A DNA stretch of 64,000 nucleotides, from assembly GCA_030386875.1 (NCBI GenBank), contig CM059575.1, positions 14,718,293 through 14,782,292 of the forward strand, read 5' to 3'. This document shows positions 34,640-45,689 of this stretch, one piece after another. The translations under genes and the position numbers were made by a program. Numbering within the stretch: the stretch's first letter is position 1; the number at the start of each line of letters is the position of its first letter. A model generated the notes under the pieces. It was not told where the DNA came from. It did no database searches and was given only the letters and a program-made list of their open reading frames with translations. This DNA is from Morinoia aosen. Its lineage: Eukaryota > Arthropoda > Malacostraca > Amphipoda > Talitridae.

Positions 34640-35815
34640 AACGACAAATGGAAATACTCGACGATGCATCGATGGCTTGCTCTTCTTTAGCTAAAAGGAC
34701 GAACCTTGAAAGCCATTTTTGGATAAAGATTCAGTCGGGATAGATGATTGTGGCGGTAGGATCTGGAGAGGTCTCTTTAATTGGAAATTGGATAAGAAAA
34801 CTTTGCATGGAGTGAAGACAACAGACTAGCGACTGAGAACCGCCCACACCTACAGGCGATCGAGGTTACCGGCTCTCGCAGCGTCCTTTTTGGAGTCGCG
34901 CACAAAAATTTGATGGCGAATATAAACTTGCGGTGAATGGAATTGGCAACCGCCCATGTTTGATCGCAGGTGTGCTCACAATGGATGTTGCTACGAGCAT
35001 AAAATGTGTTACAGCGTTCGAGGTCGTGTTGGCTCAAATTTGAGTACCACATATGATGATGCTTCATTAGTTTACAAGTACATTGAAAGTGTTACCTTGA
35101 ATTGATAAATAAAGAGCTCTTTCAACGAATGTAAAGCTTGTAAAAGTTTAACTTTATAAATACCGTCACATTCAGTTTATTCCTGCTCTAAAAAATGTTG
35201 TATTTTTCCTCATGTATTATAATTACTGATCGATATTAAGTCGCCCGTAACTTGGAGCCAAAAATGTATTATTGTGTTAGTTACCGTTACCTTAGAATAT
35301 AAGCAGGTTATATCGCCCCCAAAATGGTGTAATACGAGTTATGTTCGGTATTAATTACCCCTAAAACAATCCAATGAGACGTCTATTCAACTTATCAAGA
35401 CTCCTTCGCAGTTTCTGCTCCTGTAAAGGTCAAGTTTCACTCAACGTTTAGGCATAGCTACTTAGAATTGGCAGCCCGAGCAGCGAGCAACATTCTTTCA
35501 ACAGAAGAACTTATCGGCTGAGGTTTTCTTATTTGCAGTATACTCTGAGATAATTTCATGAGCACTTGTACAGCATACATACGTTTGGAGTAGTCAACAA
35601 TAAAGTGGAAGTTGCTCACCGACAATCTTCACGTGGTTGCCATTATTTTTTCTGCTGACGTAACTCTGAAGGTTCTCTGATCTAAATTCTCTTTTTATCC
35701 AATCCCACTGTAGCCATCATACTTTGGTAGAAGAAATGACTGGAAAATGCACGAGTACAACTATTCTCGTCATTCCACTTTTTGATAAAATGCGGATAAA
35801 AACTTGGGTCAAGGA
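34640..35815. other. no feature recognised
   Basis: No gene or repeat was recognised. Confidence 0.4.
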
Positions 35816-35817
35816 AT

Positions 35818-35866
35818 GGGGATTTAGGGAGGGGGAGGGGGGAGGAAGGAGGGGAGAGGACAGGGG
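35818..35866 (+). other. G-quadruplex-type G-run tract
   Basis: G runs in order: GGGG (35818-35821), ATTTA, GGG, A, GGGGG, A, GGGGGG (to 35842), AGGAAGGA, GGGG (35851-35854), then GGGG again at 35863. The first four runs have loops of 5, 1 and 1 bases, meeting the usual G-quadruplex pattern on the plus strand. The minus-strand frame rich in SPPSSPLPLPKSP is a by-product. Confidence 0.8.
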
Positions 35867-35869
35867 ATC

Positions 35870-38800
35870 GGCTGGCCAAGGTCAGAGTCCAGGTCTCTAA
35901 GAAGATTTTCTGTGGATAATTTTTACGTGCGCGCAGAAATTCTCTCCGTCGACTTACAGCGCTCTGCTGCTGCTGCGGAAGTAACTAAAGCATCTGAGGC
36001 TTGGAAGAAAATGCTAAGTATCACACTGCACGCAATGTCTCGCAAGTTTGCTGAACTATAATGCAGCAACAACTGTACTGTGAGTATCTTTCCCTCTTAA
36101 AATGTCTATTTTTACTCTCAAATAATATAAAAGCCTTGAAAAATTCTCCGTCTTTGAAAATATAAAATTTCCTCACTGAGAAAGAGGACCAAACTTCAAA
36201 TAAAAATACAGTTTCACTGCCGTCAACAGTCAAAGAAGACGCAGTGAAAAGAATGGATTTGTAATTTATGACTGCAGTTTACCACTGTATGCTTTATTAA
36301 ATTTATTCTCATGCCACTGTCGCGTTAAGTTTTACAAAATATCTAATATTCTACGAATTTGAGAATGTACAAAATAGCCACGGAGTAAATTGGCATTTGT
36401 TATCATCTGTGTAGACATGACAGACGAACTCATGCGCTGGAATGCACGTACTCGGATAAGATCAAATATACCATTCTTGAGCCGCAGACAGTTCGAGAGA
36501 CTTATTGGAGCTTCTATAACTAAAATGTGTTAGGCATCGACGCCTTTTCGAATTAACGATGAGCTTATCTTATTTTAAAAGAAATGACGATGGAATATAA
36601 ATAGAGCGAGAAGAATCTATTTAATGATTATGAACGCTTTGCGAATAGAAAATAGCTAAAACGAGTGGCATCGAAAAAGGTTTAAAAGTTTTAACCGCTC
36701 ATTTTTTTAAAATCTGATAAAACATTTATTGTAAACGTTGTTGGCTTGTAACTACCGGTTTATAGTTAACGAAATTATTATACTTATTTAAGCTCTTAAA
36801 CTACCGTGAAATTAAAATTGTCACTTAAGTAATTCATTGATTTGGCTTTTAGTTCTTTGGTGTTCAACGGGCTTTGGAGCAAACCCTAGAACATTTAAGT
36901 TACTGGACTGATTAGTCGTTACCATGCTAAATGGGTACTAAAATAACGAAGTTTAAGGTTCCTCTTAGCGTAATTACATTTTAGACACTGATTTTCGAAC
37001 GCAATAGCTGTGAAATTGAAGACGAAGGCGTGTGTCCACAGTAATCAACTCCCAGTGAGATAATGCTATAACATGTTCGTGTTCATGTGTTTCGACATTG
37101 GTGAGCATTTTAGAATAAGTCTTTGCTGCATAATTTGACGTGAACTATAATTACCGTTTTTGGGCCTCAAACTTGCGTATTAATTCCTGGCTGTAGTTGA
37201 AATAGAGTGATGACCGCGGAGTTTCACCGCATGGTAGCTGTTTTTCGTTCCCCTAACACGACTTGAGGAGTTTGGTGGATCGGGTGTCAAACAATTTTTT
37301 CCCAACGTTGTAAACATATTTTCCCAATTTTTTACAAAGTTTTTGTAAAATTAGCTATCCGCCAAATTTTCATCACTCTCTGCAATATAGAAATTAATTT
37401 CGATTTGGAAATGATGGTAAGTACATCACCTTCCACCGTTAAGAAATAATTAAGGACCAACAGCAATTGAGTTGCAGAAATAGAAAAAAAGTTCACGTTC
37501 TATTCAATACGAACGTTTTGCTTAGGCATGTCTTTCAACAAACCATAAAATATGTAATAAGGCCACGTCTACACTAAAACAAAAATATGGACTTTTAAAC
37601 TTCACGCAGAGAAGGTGGGTTCGAAATGAACCCAATTTAACCCATCACCCCGTAAAAAATGGAACAGGGTGACAGGGTCATTAAATGTAACATGGTGGGA
37701 ATTTTAGACCGTCACATTTGCTGTATTTTACAGTATTTAAAAATGTCTGCATTTTCAAGTATTTTTATTGTCCTTGAAGCACCACAAGGTCCGTGCAGGG
37801 TTCCCAACCCCATGCAGTGATGTAATTTCAGAAAGGGACCTAGTTCTCAAATGGCCGGTGTTTGTTGGGTGATTGTCCTTACGCCAGAACTCAAATTGTT
37901 TTCAAAGGGTGAGGAACAAAAGAAAAAGAGGGTAAATAATAAATTAATTTAAAATTAATTCAATTTAATCACGCTGTAGTTTTTCTTAATGTGGGGAAAA
38001 TCTACAACGTATAAATATAAGCAAATTTTGCTGTGCGGTACGTACAGGTGCAGTGGTATAGGTGCAGTTGGTATGATTCTAATTTCAGATCTGGTTCAGC
38101 TTAAATTTAAGCGATGTTTGGCAACTTTTGATATTCATTTGGTATTCATTCAAGATATTCATTTTGATATAAAGTTAAGTATAATTAAATCCGGGCGGTA
38201 AACACACAATCCATGAGATACTGGCACACAGGATGTCAGGCAACAACTCCTGCACCCACTCCGAGGCTCCGACGCGTCATAATTTATATTTTTAATATCA
38301 CATAGTTCCGTCACTACTGACGCGGATGAGCGCAGCGCACCTGTGTTGGTGCGCCTGCCTGATCTGCTCAGCATGGCCCTGCATATTCAAGTATACTAAT
38401 GATTCATTGGCTTGCGCATCAAGACCCAACCTAGTTTTGCTCTCCTTAAAAAGGGCCGAGGGACAATTACGACCCTAATTTTCTGAACTAGGAAGTTTTG
38501 CATCGAGAAATAATAGAACAACAAGCAAATAAATTTGAGTCGAAGTGATCTCCAATGTTTAGTCCTATAGAGGCGTCTCAATCCATGAACTTATCAAGGA
38601 AATTATCTTACACTAAAGGTTTTTCATATTAGAAATGTTGGATTGATGAGCAGTTTCTTAGGAGCAAGTTATCGACGATGGATTTAGTCATAAACTAAGA
38701 ATTTATGGCAATTCAATTAGACAGTAATGATTTGATATGAAACATTCATAGCAATTGTGTTAAGCCATTTCGTTGCTGAAAATTAGTATCAGGTTTTATC

Positions 38801-40688
38801 AATTGTGATGAATGTGATATATGATACCTTGAATCAGGAATTTCAGGGATTTTCATCATAGTTCATTGGTTTACAAGTATAGGAATGTTCGTGATTTTAT
38901 GAATATTCAGTACAAATGTTTTGACTTATTGCTAACTTTCTTCATGAATGATTTAATATATCAAACAATTTCCCCTCTCCAACGAACTCTAATTATAATA
39001 TGAAATCATTTCTTGCTAGTTAGTTTTAATTCGATTCATTTCAGTGGAGTCAATCACTTGGTCTTTGATATTCAGAGCTCGGTGTGGCACGAGAGGGTCA
39101 AGGCAAGCTTCATTTTCTTTCCTTGAGCCTCGGAGTGACGCTGCAGCAATTTCAGGCGCAGCACTGAATGTTTCGAAAATCTAAATGATTTATTGACATT
39201 CAAGTGTAACTGAACTTTACTTTGACTGTAGTCATGCGTTCGTAGTTTTATCACAGTGCTAATGCAGCCAAATGACTGTAGATGAGCGCTACAAAAAGAT
39301 GGCACGGATCATTCTGTATCCTGCATAAGAACTGTATGAACAGGTCTGACTCCTCACATAGCTCATGCTTGGATTATTGTAGAACATTCTAAATCCGTTC
39401 TTCATTTACTCGTAACACATATGTTACAGCCAAATCGCTTTACACACTTGATGATAAAAATTTCTGAGTTTAGACCGCAAGAACTCACTACGGTTGCGTT
39501 GCAGCAGAATCCTAATATCAAACAATCGAAGCATTCTTGATTTCATACCAGCATCACTGATTCTAACCTAGAAAATTCCCCATTTCCGCAACTTATGTCG
39601 TTATTTCGAGGTTTGGTGGAACGTTGTAATCTAACAAGTTTTTTATCCTGCAGTTTGGAGAGCGCGGAGTGCGAGGTGCAGCATTTGATAAAGAGCCCTT
39701 ATCAGCTAGGAGAATTTATCCGACGCACACAATAAGTGTTGTCTCGTGTCCCGGCGCGGTGTTTCAGGGGAAGGATGGGAGTCGCCCGGCGCTGATTAGG
39801 GCGCACGATGCTTGTTTTAACTCGCACATTACGCACGTTCTGAGAAGGTATCCCGTAATGAGGTCTAGCGCAGTCAAAATTATCACGAGCTGTTTCAATT
39901 CCAAGCCCGTTGTTCTCGAATTAAAATAATGAATGGGCGTATGGATATGTTGCGTGAATACCATGCCTGGACAAACTGTGTGTGTGAGTACAAGAAATGG
40001 AGGTGATATCTAAGAAAAGGCATTTGATTTAGAGCAACAAGATCGTAAACCAAAACTTTTGTGATGTATCATCATTATTTTTTCCGCTGCTGTCCTATTT
40101 TTTATTGACTCCTGGAAAAATAAGAAACATGGAAAAAACGAAAATATGGAAACGCTCACAATTACGGCATACTGGAAGCATTGCGCCAATATTGACGTGG
40201 TGTTTAGGGATAGGGTTTGTTTTGAAGCGTAATGCTGATCTGACAACTGTTTCACACGAGAAGTATTTAAATTTAAGGTCTGCGAGACTCTTTTACACTA
40301 AAAATTCTAAGGTTCAACGTAAACGATACTAGGTTTTCACTTTACCATCGGGTTTGTCTTAAATGATATTTTTGTTAACTCTCTCTCGTCAAGCTGGGGA
40401 GTTGTCAGTATTTACAATCCACACACATCACGAGGAAAGCAATACTTTGCTAGCTAAAGTAGTCATTGGGAAAGGTAAATGCAATTCCAAGGTAAAAAAT
40501 TAATAATCGTAAATTCAGGCTTATAATTTCATTTGTGTTCCCCGTACGAAAATTTGGGGAGCCAATAATTACATCATGTACTAGAGACCGCCTCGTTCAC
40601 TACTACCCAACATTCTACACTTCAGTGAGCTCACTAAGCTCGGTAGATTGGATCTTCTATCCGTTTTACCCATCCAATGCCACTTTGT
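35870..40688. other. about 4.8 kb with no gene recognised
   Basis: A GC-rich 7-bp-stem hairpin (GCGCACC TGTGTT GGTGCGC) sits at 38335-38354. Frames here are at most 90 codons and show no known motifs. Confidence 0.4.
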
Positions 40689-40829
40689 GCTCTTTCTTTG
40701 TACGTTGTAACCGTATAACTCGCCTTCGAATGACCACGACGAGTCGTATCAGAGCTTGTGTTACCCTTTCTTGGTACTGTGAAACCTTACGACTCGATTT
40801 CCAGTGACCATGACAAGTCGTATGATGCT
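40689..40829. repeat. diverged tandem duplication, about 70 bp twice
   Basis: The segments 40689-40755 and 40765-40829 align imperfectly. Shared parts are CTTTCTTTGTAC / CTTTCTTGGTAC, ACTCG, TGACCACGACGAGTCGTAT / TGACCATGACAAGTCGTAT, and GCT at the end. Confidence 0.6.
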
Positions 40830-41370
40830 TTCAGCGCAGACAAAAAACTGCACTCTGTTACAGAAAGAAATGCCAGTGATACGAAAGGCTTCTGACCTGT
40901 CAGCAACAAAAATAGCCTTTTAAAATTTAGAAAAAGCAGCCCTTGAGCATACATCCAGTATCTCACATCAAGAAAGTCCGGTTTTGGTCCTGTAAGAAAA
41001 CTTTTCTTCGCACATACATGACCGTGAAATGAACAATCACGTTAGATTCTTCCACAACGCGCGTCAACCTCAAGAACAAAAACGTCCTGCTCTTCTCAAC
41101 CGGTCAGCTGTCATTGCTGATGGTTTCCTATGAGCGCAACACGTCGCTTTCTGAGCGAGAATCTTGAAAGTAGAAAAAATTAAAAAATTATAAAAAAACG
41201 TCCATAGGGATTTGCAAATTTTGCCACAATTGAAATTTCAGATAACAAAACTTTAAAGCTATGGATAAACATCTTTTAAACATAGAAATAAATCAAGTTG
41301 ACATTGACCATCAGTGAAAAAAATTACGCTGTCGACTTTAGTGGGTAAATACCAATGACAGGTCAGAGAC
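40830..41370. other. no feature recognised
   Basis: Nothing was recognised before the 30-bp array. Confidence 0.4.
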
Positions 41371-42210
41371 ATCGCTAAGAGAACATTCCAACATTGAAAC
41401 ATCGCTAAGAGAACATCCCAACATTGAAACATCGCTATGAGAACATCCCAACATTGAAACATCGCTAAGAGAACATCCCAACATTGAAACATCGCTAAGA
41501 GAACATCCCAACATTGAAACATCGCTAAGAGAACATCCCAACATTGAAACATCGCTAAGAGAACATCCCAACATTGAAACATCGCTAAGAGAACATCCCA
41601 ACATTGAAACATCGCTAAGAGAACATCCCAACATTGAAACATCGCTAAGAGAACATCCCAACATTGAAACATCGCTAAGAGAACATCCCAACATTGAAAC
41701 ATCGCTAAGAGAACATCCCAACATTGAAACATCGCTAAGAGAACATCCCAACAATGAAACATCGCTATGAGAACATCCCAACATTGAAACATCGCCAAGA
41801 GAACATCCCAACATTGAAACATCGCTAAGAGAACATCCCAATATTGAAACATCGCTAAGAGAACATCCCAACATTGAAACATCGCTAAGAGAACATCCCA
41901 ACATTGAAACATCGCTAAGAGAACATCCCAATATTGAAACATCGCTAAGAGAACATCCCAACATTGAAACATCGCTAAGAGAACATCCCAACATTGAAAC
42001 ATCGCTAAGAGAACATCTCAACATTGAAACATCGCTAAGAGAACATCCCAACATTGAAACATCGCTAAGAGAACATCCCAACATTGAAACATCGCTAAGA
42101 GAACATCCCAACATTGAAACATCGCTAAGAGAACATCCCAACATTGAAACATCGCTATGAGAACATCCCAACATTGAAACATCGCTAAGAGAATGTTCCA
42201 ACATTGCTAC
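41371..42210. repeat. 30-bp minisatellite, 28 copies
   Basis: Twenty-eight contiguous 30-bp units of the form ATCGCTAAGAGAACATCCCA then ACATTGAAAC, with no spacers. Most copies are identical. Single-base variants recur: ATCGCTATGA at 41431, 41761 and 42151, CAATATTG in the units at 41821 and 41911, ATCGCCAAGA at 41791. The first unit has ACATTCCA and the last ATGTTCCA in place of ACATCCCA. Because 30 is divisible by three, minus-strand frames of up to 288 codons (MFQCWDVLLA or SDVSMLGCSL repeats) run through it. They continue only briefly into the flank and have no domain, so I regard them as artefacts. Confidence 0.97.
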
Positions 42211-42726
42211 TAGAAGGATCTGAAAATACCAGCGTGACGTGCTGCTGAGAAACCCTTGCTCTATGAGGTCATGAAGGAAAATGGACTTGATTACTGCAAG
42301 AAATACAATGCTTTGACATCAAAGCATCCGTAAACGGTGTAGTTCTATTCCGATAATTATAAATTCAGTCAGTTCAGACCTCATTCCAAGATCATTCGTC
42401 AGCCGGTGTCTTAAAACTCGTAATTCGCGGTTAAAATAAGGAAATGCAGATTAAATGCGATGTTGCGTGATGCTTCAAGCAGTAACAAGAACTAGTGTGT
42501 ACTTATTTATTCATTTGGTGGTAGAGTTCATTCTTATTTTGATGAACTTCGGAGATCTCTGTATCTCTAAAACAATAACAAATTCATGCATGCTCTATCG
42601 CTCGATTATTTAATTCAAGTGATTTTCTGGCAATATTTGTTTCATTTTAATTTTGTTTGTTGGAAGTCTTTGTTTCAACTCAAGTATTCAGAGTGCGTTG
42701 GAATAGTCCATGTATATTATAAATAG
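42211..42726. other. no feature recognised
   Basis: Nothing was recognised between the array and the Penelope-like element. AGTCCATGTA at 42705-42714 recurs at 45229-45238 beyond the other end of the element. It is a possible but poorly placed target-site duplication. Confidence 0.35.
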
Positions 42727-42729
42727 TTG

Positions 42730-42876
42730 CAAATAAAAGTGCCAAGATACACGTCTTAAATCTCATTATTTATTTTGGAAAGGCAATGAATTAAAATTTC
42801 TGGAACGTTTCGACCTTCAGGGTCATTATCAGCCTGAGAACAAGTAGACAAAACTAGTCAAATGTCAAATTTACAT
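42730..42876 (-). repeat. Penelope-like element left terminal inverted repeat
   Basis: It matches the reverse complement of 45046-45193 over its whole length with roughly 12 to 15 differences. Read on the minus strand it contains CTGATAATGACC, a 5-base loop and GGTCGAAACG, a hammerhead-like core. Confidence 0.9.
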
Positions 42877-42986
42877 CAATACATCTTGTCACCACAACTT
42901 TCCGGACTACTACCAAATCGACCCACGAGAAAAAGCTTCAAAACCTCGGTATCGTCAATTGCGTCCAGCCGTGTGGCCCTTCAAAA

Positions 42987-44180
42987 GTGGTGTTCAATTT
43001 CAGTTCCGTGCTCCTGTCTCCTCGTCTCCAGTATCTTCTTGCCTTTGGATTAGATTTTTGTTTGCTGTTTTACAAATTAGAATTTTGCAAATATTTTTTA
43101 AATTTTGAAAAACTTGCATTCAGTCTCCAATCGAATCAACGTGACCAATTTCTGAGACTAAAAGATGAACTTTCGCCTGTAGATATTTTCACTCGTTTAA
43201 ATCGTATAAAATATTTTCGACTATATTTTGCAAACCTGAAATAGAGCTTCTAAATAAACTTTCAGCTGATAAAAGCATAATTATTTCTCGGCCAGATAAA
43301 GGAAGAGGTGTTGTACTTGTGGATAGGGATAGGTTTTTACTTAGTATGCACAGCTTAATTTCAGACAGTACAAAATTTACAGTCATCACCAAGCCAATTT
43401 TAAAATTTTACATTCTTGTAGAAGATAAAATTAATAACTTCTTTCGAAAGCTAAAAATTTCTCATTTAATTTCGGATGATTTGTACAAAAGCCTTTTTTT
43501 CGGGATCTGGTCCTGTCATCTTATATGGATTGTCAAAAGTTCATAAACTTAACTCCAATTTGAATTGCCCGTTTCGTCCAATATTTGCCGCCTTCAAGAC
43601 TCTTAGTATCAACATTGCAAAGTTCCTACTCCCTATTTTAGCTCCGTTCGCATGTAATGCTTACACTGTGCCAAATTCACAATCCTTTGTCAACGAAGTT
43701 ACGTCTTTGGAAAACGCCAGCGAACTTTTTATGGTTTCTTTTGATATAGAAAGTCTTTTTACCAACATACCGCTACATGAAACTATTGACATTTGTTTAG
43801 ATTATTTTTTTGCTGGTGTAGACTCCGTCATTGGCATAACCAAATCGTTGTTCCCTGCTTCAACATTCCGTCTTGAATTAGTTTTTCATCCCTGACGATA
43901 AATGTTATCAGCGAATAGAAGAGTTAGGAATGGGTCTTTTATTAGGACCTGCTTTTGCAAATATTTTTATGAGTTATCATGAACAGCGCTGGTTAGATTC
44001 TTGTCCTGTAGATTTCAAGCTTGTGTTTTATAAACGTTCTATTGACGATATTTTTTTGTTGTTTAGGAGTAGTTCCCATTGCAATTTATTTTTAGAATTT
44101 TTGAACTCGCGTCACCCTAACATCAAATTCACTATGGAGACCGAAAAGAATAATATTGTCTCTCATTTTTAGACGCTACC
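42987..44180 (+). pseudogene. Penelope-type reverse transcriptase pseudogene
   Basis: Pieces lie in at least three frames. An N-terminal part contains SADKSIIISRPDKGRGVVLVD (about 43260-43325; compare NADKGGAIVIMN-type blocks). The segment from 43476 holds LYGLSKVHK (43521-43547), PFRPIFAAF, and SFDIESLFTNIPLHETIDI with the first catalytic aspartate at 43743-43745. A third segment (43930-44172) holds MGLLLGPAFANIFM and the active-site motif YKRSIDDIF (IDDIF at 44041-44055), then LNSRHPNIKFTMETE and FLDATITRKEG in another frame. These are RT motifs in the correct order. LYGLSKVHK and FRPIFAA are typical of Penelope-like elements. The reading frame is broken at least three times. Confidence 0.9.
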
Positions 44181-44592
44181 ATAACACGTAAAGAGGGTAG
44201 CTTTCAAAGCACTGTTTTCCGTAGGTAAACATGTCCCCGGTTAGGAATTAGTTTTTTCAGTTTTGTACATTCTCCTTCAAATTAAATAGCATCGAAACAT
44301 TGTTGTCTAGGGCCTATCGTGTGTGTTCTTCATTTGAAACTATGCATAAGGAATTTGAATTTTTGAAGGTATTTTTTAGCAGCAATGGCTTTCCTTGATT
44401 CAAGTTGAACACTAATTGATTCTTGTGTTTCGAATTTTTTGACCAGAAAATTTTCTACCGATGTCACTCTACCTACCCTCCTAAAAAGGAACTTTTTTTT
44501 CGTTTCCGTTCCTCGGTCACCTATCGGAGAAACTTAAAATATACATTGTCCTTCTTCTTTCGAAACATTTTCCGCAGATTGATGATAAATTA

Positions 44593-44967
44593 GTGTTAGT
44601 CAATACGTTTAAAATAGGATCATTTATCAATTATAAAGATAAAGCTCCTAAAGGTATGCTCTCATCTGTGATTTGCAAATATAGTGCGTCTGAGTACGTG
44701 GGCTCGACCACTCGAGCCCTCAGTATTCGTGTTGCAGAGCAGGCCGGCAGAAGTTTTAGAACTAATCAGTCACTTTCCACACCTTCCCACTCTCCAGTCC
44801 GCTCTCATGCAGAGAAGTGCGACATTCCTGTTACATTAGGCGGTTTTAGAGTAATTTCCTGTGCATTAAACCAAATAAACCTCCGAAATTTAGAATCTCT
44901 CCACATTGTGAAAGAAAAACCGGTTTTAAGTGATATGCAATCGGCCTTTCCAGTACAACTAACGTAA
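44593..44967 (+). pseudogene. GIY-YIG endonuclease domain of Penelope-like element
   Basis: An open 124-codon segment contains VICKYSASEYVGSTTRALSI followed by RVAEQAGRSFRTN, a histidine-bearing SHSPVRSHAEKC, and a terminal NLRNLESLHIVKEKPVLS. In Penelope-like elements the GIY-YIG nuclease nicks target DNA. YVGST matches the YIG half and the downstream arginine and glutamate match known conserved positions. The GIY half appears as SVI. The E-x-x-x-I block (LESLHI) is the usual catalytic glutamate region. This domain itself is not interrupted, although the element is dead. Confidence 0.85.
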
Positions 44968-45045
44968 TTTTAATACTGAACATTTTTATTTTATTCTTTG
45001 CATATGTGTTTTTTTGTGTTTTTTTTGTGTTCTTCGTTCAAGATT

Positions 45046-45193
45046 GATGTAAATTTGACATTTGACTAGTTTTTTCTACTTGTTCTCAGATTGATGATGA
45101 CCCTGGAGGTCGAAACGTTCCAGAAATTTTAATTCATTGACTTTCCTAAATAAATAATGAGGTTTAAGATGTGTATATTGGCATTTTTATTTA
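45046..45193 (+). repeat. Penelope-like element right terminal inverted repeat
   Basis: Inverted partner of 42730-42876. On the plus strand it contains TTGATGA (45091-45097), T, GACC, a 5-base loop, GGTC (45108-45111) and GAAACG (45112-45117). Confidence 0.9.
45091..45117 (+). ncRNA. hammerhead-ribozyme-like core motif
   Basis: Penelope-like elements are known to carry minimal hammerhead motifs in their terminal repeats (CUGAUGA, stem II, GAAA). Here the right repeat has TTGATGA, and the left repeat has CTGATAA at the same place on the other strand. Each keeps a base the other has lost. Stem II (GACC with GGTC) and GAAACG are intact in both. Both copies carry one extra T between the first core block and stem II. 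I could not place the cleavage triplet or stem I, so activity is doubtful. Confidence 0.5.
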
Positions 45194-45360
45194 TAATTCG
45201 AATATGCAGAAAGCAAACCACTTATATAAGTCCATGTAAAACACCAGCCCATCAAGTCACCGCCGCTGACTGCACGCATTTCTTTTGCAATTCTTATAGG
45301 ATGTAGCAATATTTCTATTAAGCTCTACACTACCCGATGGATTAATGAAATCTCTTGAGA

Positions 45361-45685
45361 GAAGAGAAGTTACAAAATGATATTCCTTCAACAGCAACGT
45401 TCAAGTACAGCAGGCATCCTGCTCATCTAACTTGAACCCCTCCAGATTTGTGCTTCTGCAATTTGTTCAAGGACATCTGCCAGTGCTGGGCGCCAGAGCT
45501 GTGCAATGAGAACACTAGAAGGATGGCTCATTGAGCTCAGGGATACATGCCGTATCTATGACAGAAAGAAAAACAACTGAATCAGAGATCTGTTTGCTAT
45601 TTAGTTCAAGTATTTGCAAAATTAATATACAAGTAGATCCTAAATATTTACGTTTTAATGTGGTATAGAGACACCCATCTTCTCT
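45361..45685 (+). pseudogene. possible mariner-like transposase remnant
   Basis: CTTCAACAGCAACGTTCAAG followed about 35 bases later by a frame reading SSNLNPSRFVLLQFVQGHL resembles the QQDN...SPDLNPxDFFLWGxLK order of Tc1/mariner transposases, with several substitutions. The later frame (PYL, LVQVFAK) is uninformative. TATAGAGACACCC (about 45666-45678) could be a right terminus of the CAGGGTGTCTC type. The match is weak and based on motif memory. Confidence 0.35.
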
Positions 45686-45689
45686 CTAT

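Larger units (their letters stand above)
42727..45195 (+). mobile_element. Penelope-like retroelement with inverted terminal repeats
   Basis: The element spans two near-identical inverted repeats of about 148 bp, at 42730-42876 and 45046-45193. Between them plus-strand frames encode a Penelope-type reverse transcriptase followed by a GIY-YIG endonuclease, the order that defines this class. Penelope-like elements copy their RNA at a nick made by the endonuclease and often have terminal repeats in unusual orientations. At about 2.47 kb it is close to full length. Frameshifts and stops (for example stops near 43242, 43893 and 44170 and a shift in the T run near 43495) show it is inactive. The high identity of the repeats suggests the insertion is not ancient. 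Confidence 0.92.

Noticed and set aside
41338-42204. Long minus-strand ORFs with SDVSMLGCSL or MFQCWDVLLA repeats as a repeat protein
   Set aside because: The unit length is a multiple of three, so stop-free frames persist automatically. Two different minus-strand frames are open over the same DNA, and neither has a signal or domain outside the array.
41371-42210. CRISPR array (30-bp repeat ending in GAAAC)
   Set aside because: The units are directly contiguous with no spacers, there are no cas genes, and the setting is eukaryotic. It is a minisatellite.
42705-45238. AGTCCATGTA as target-site duplication of the Penelope-like element
   Set aside because: The right copy lies about 35 bases beyond the terminal repeat and the left about 15 bases outside. 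The unequal distances make chance similarity more likely.
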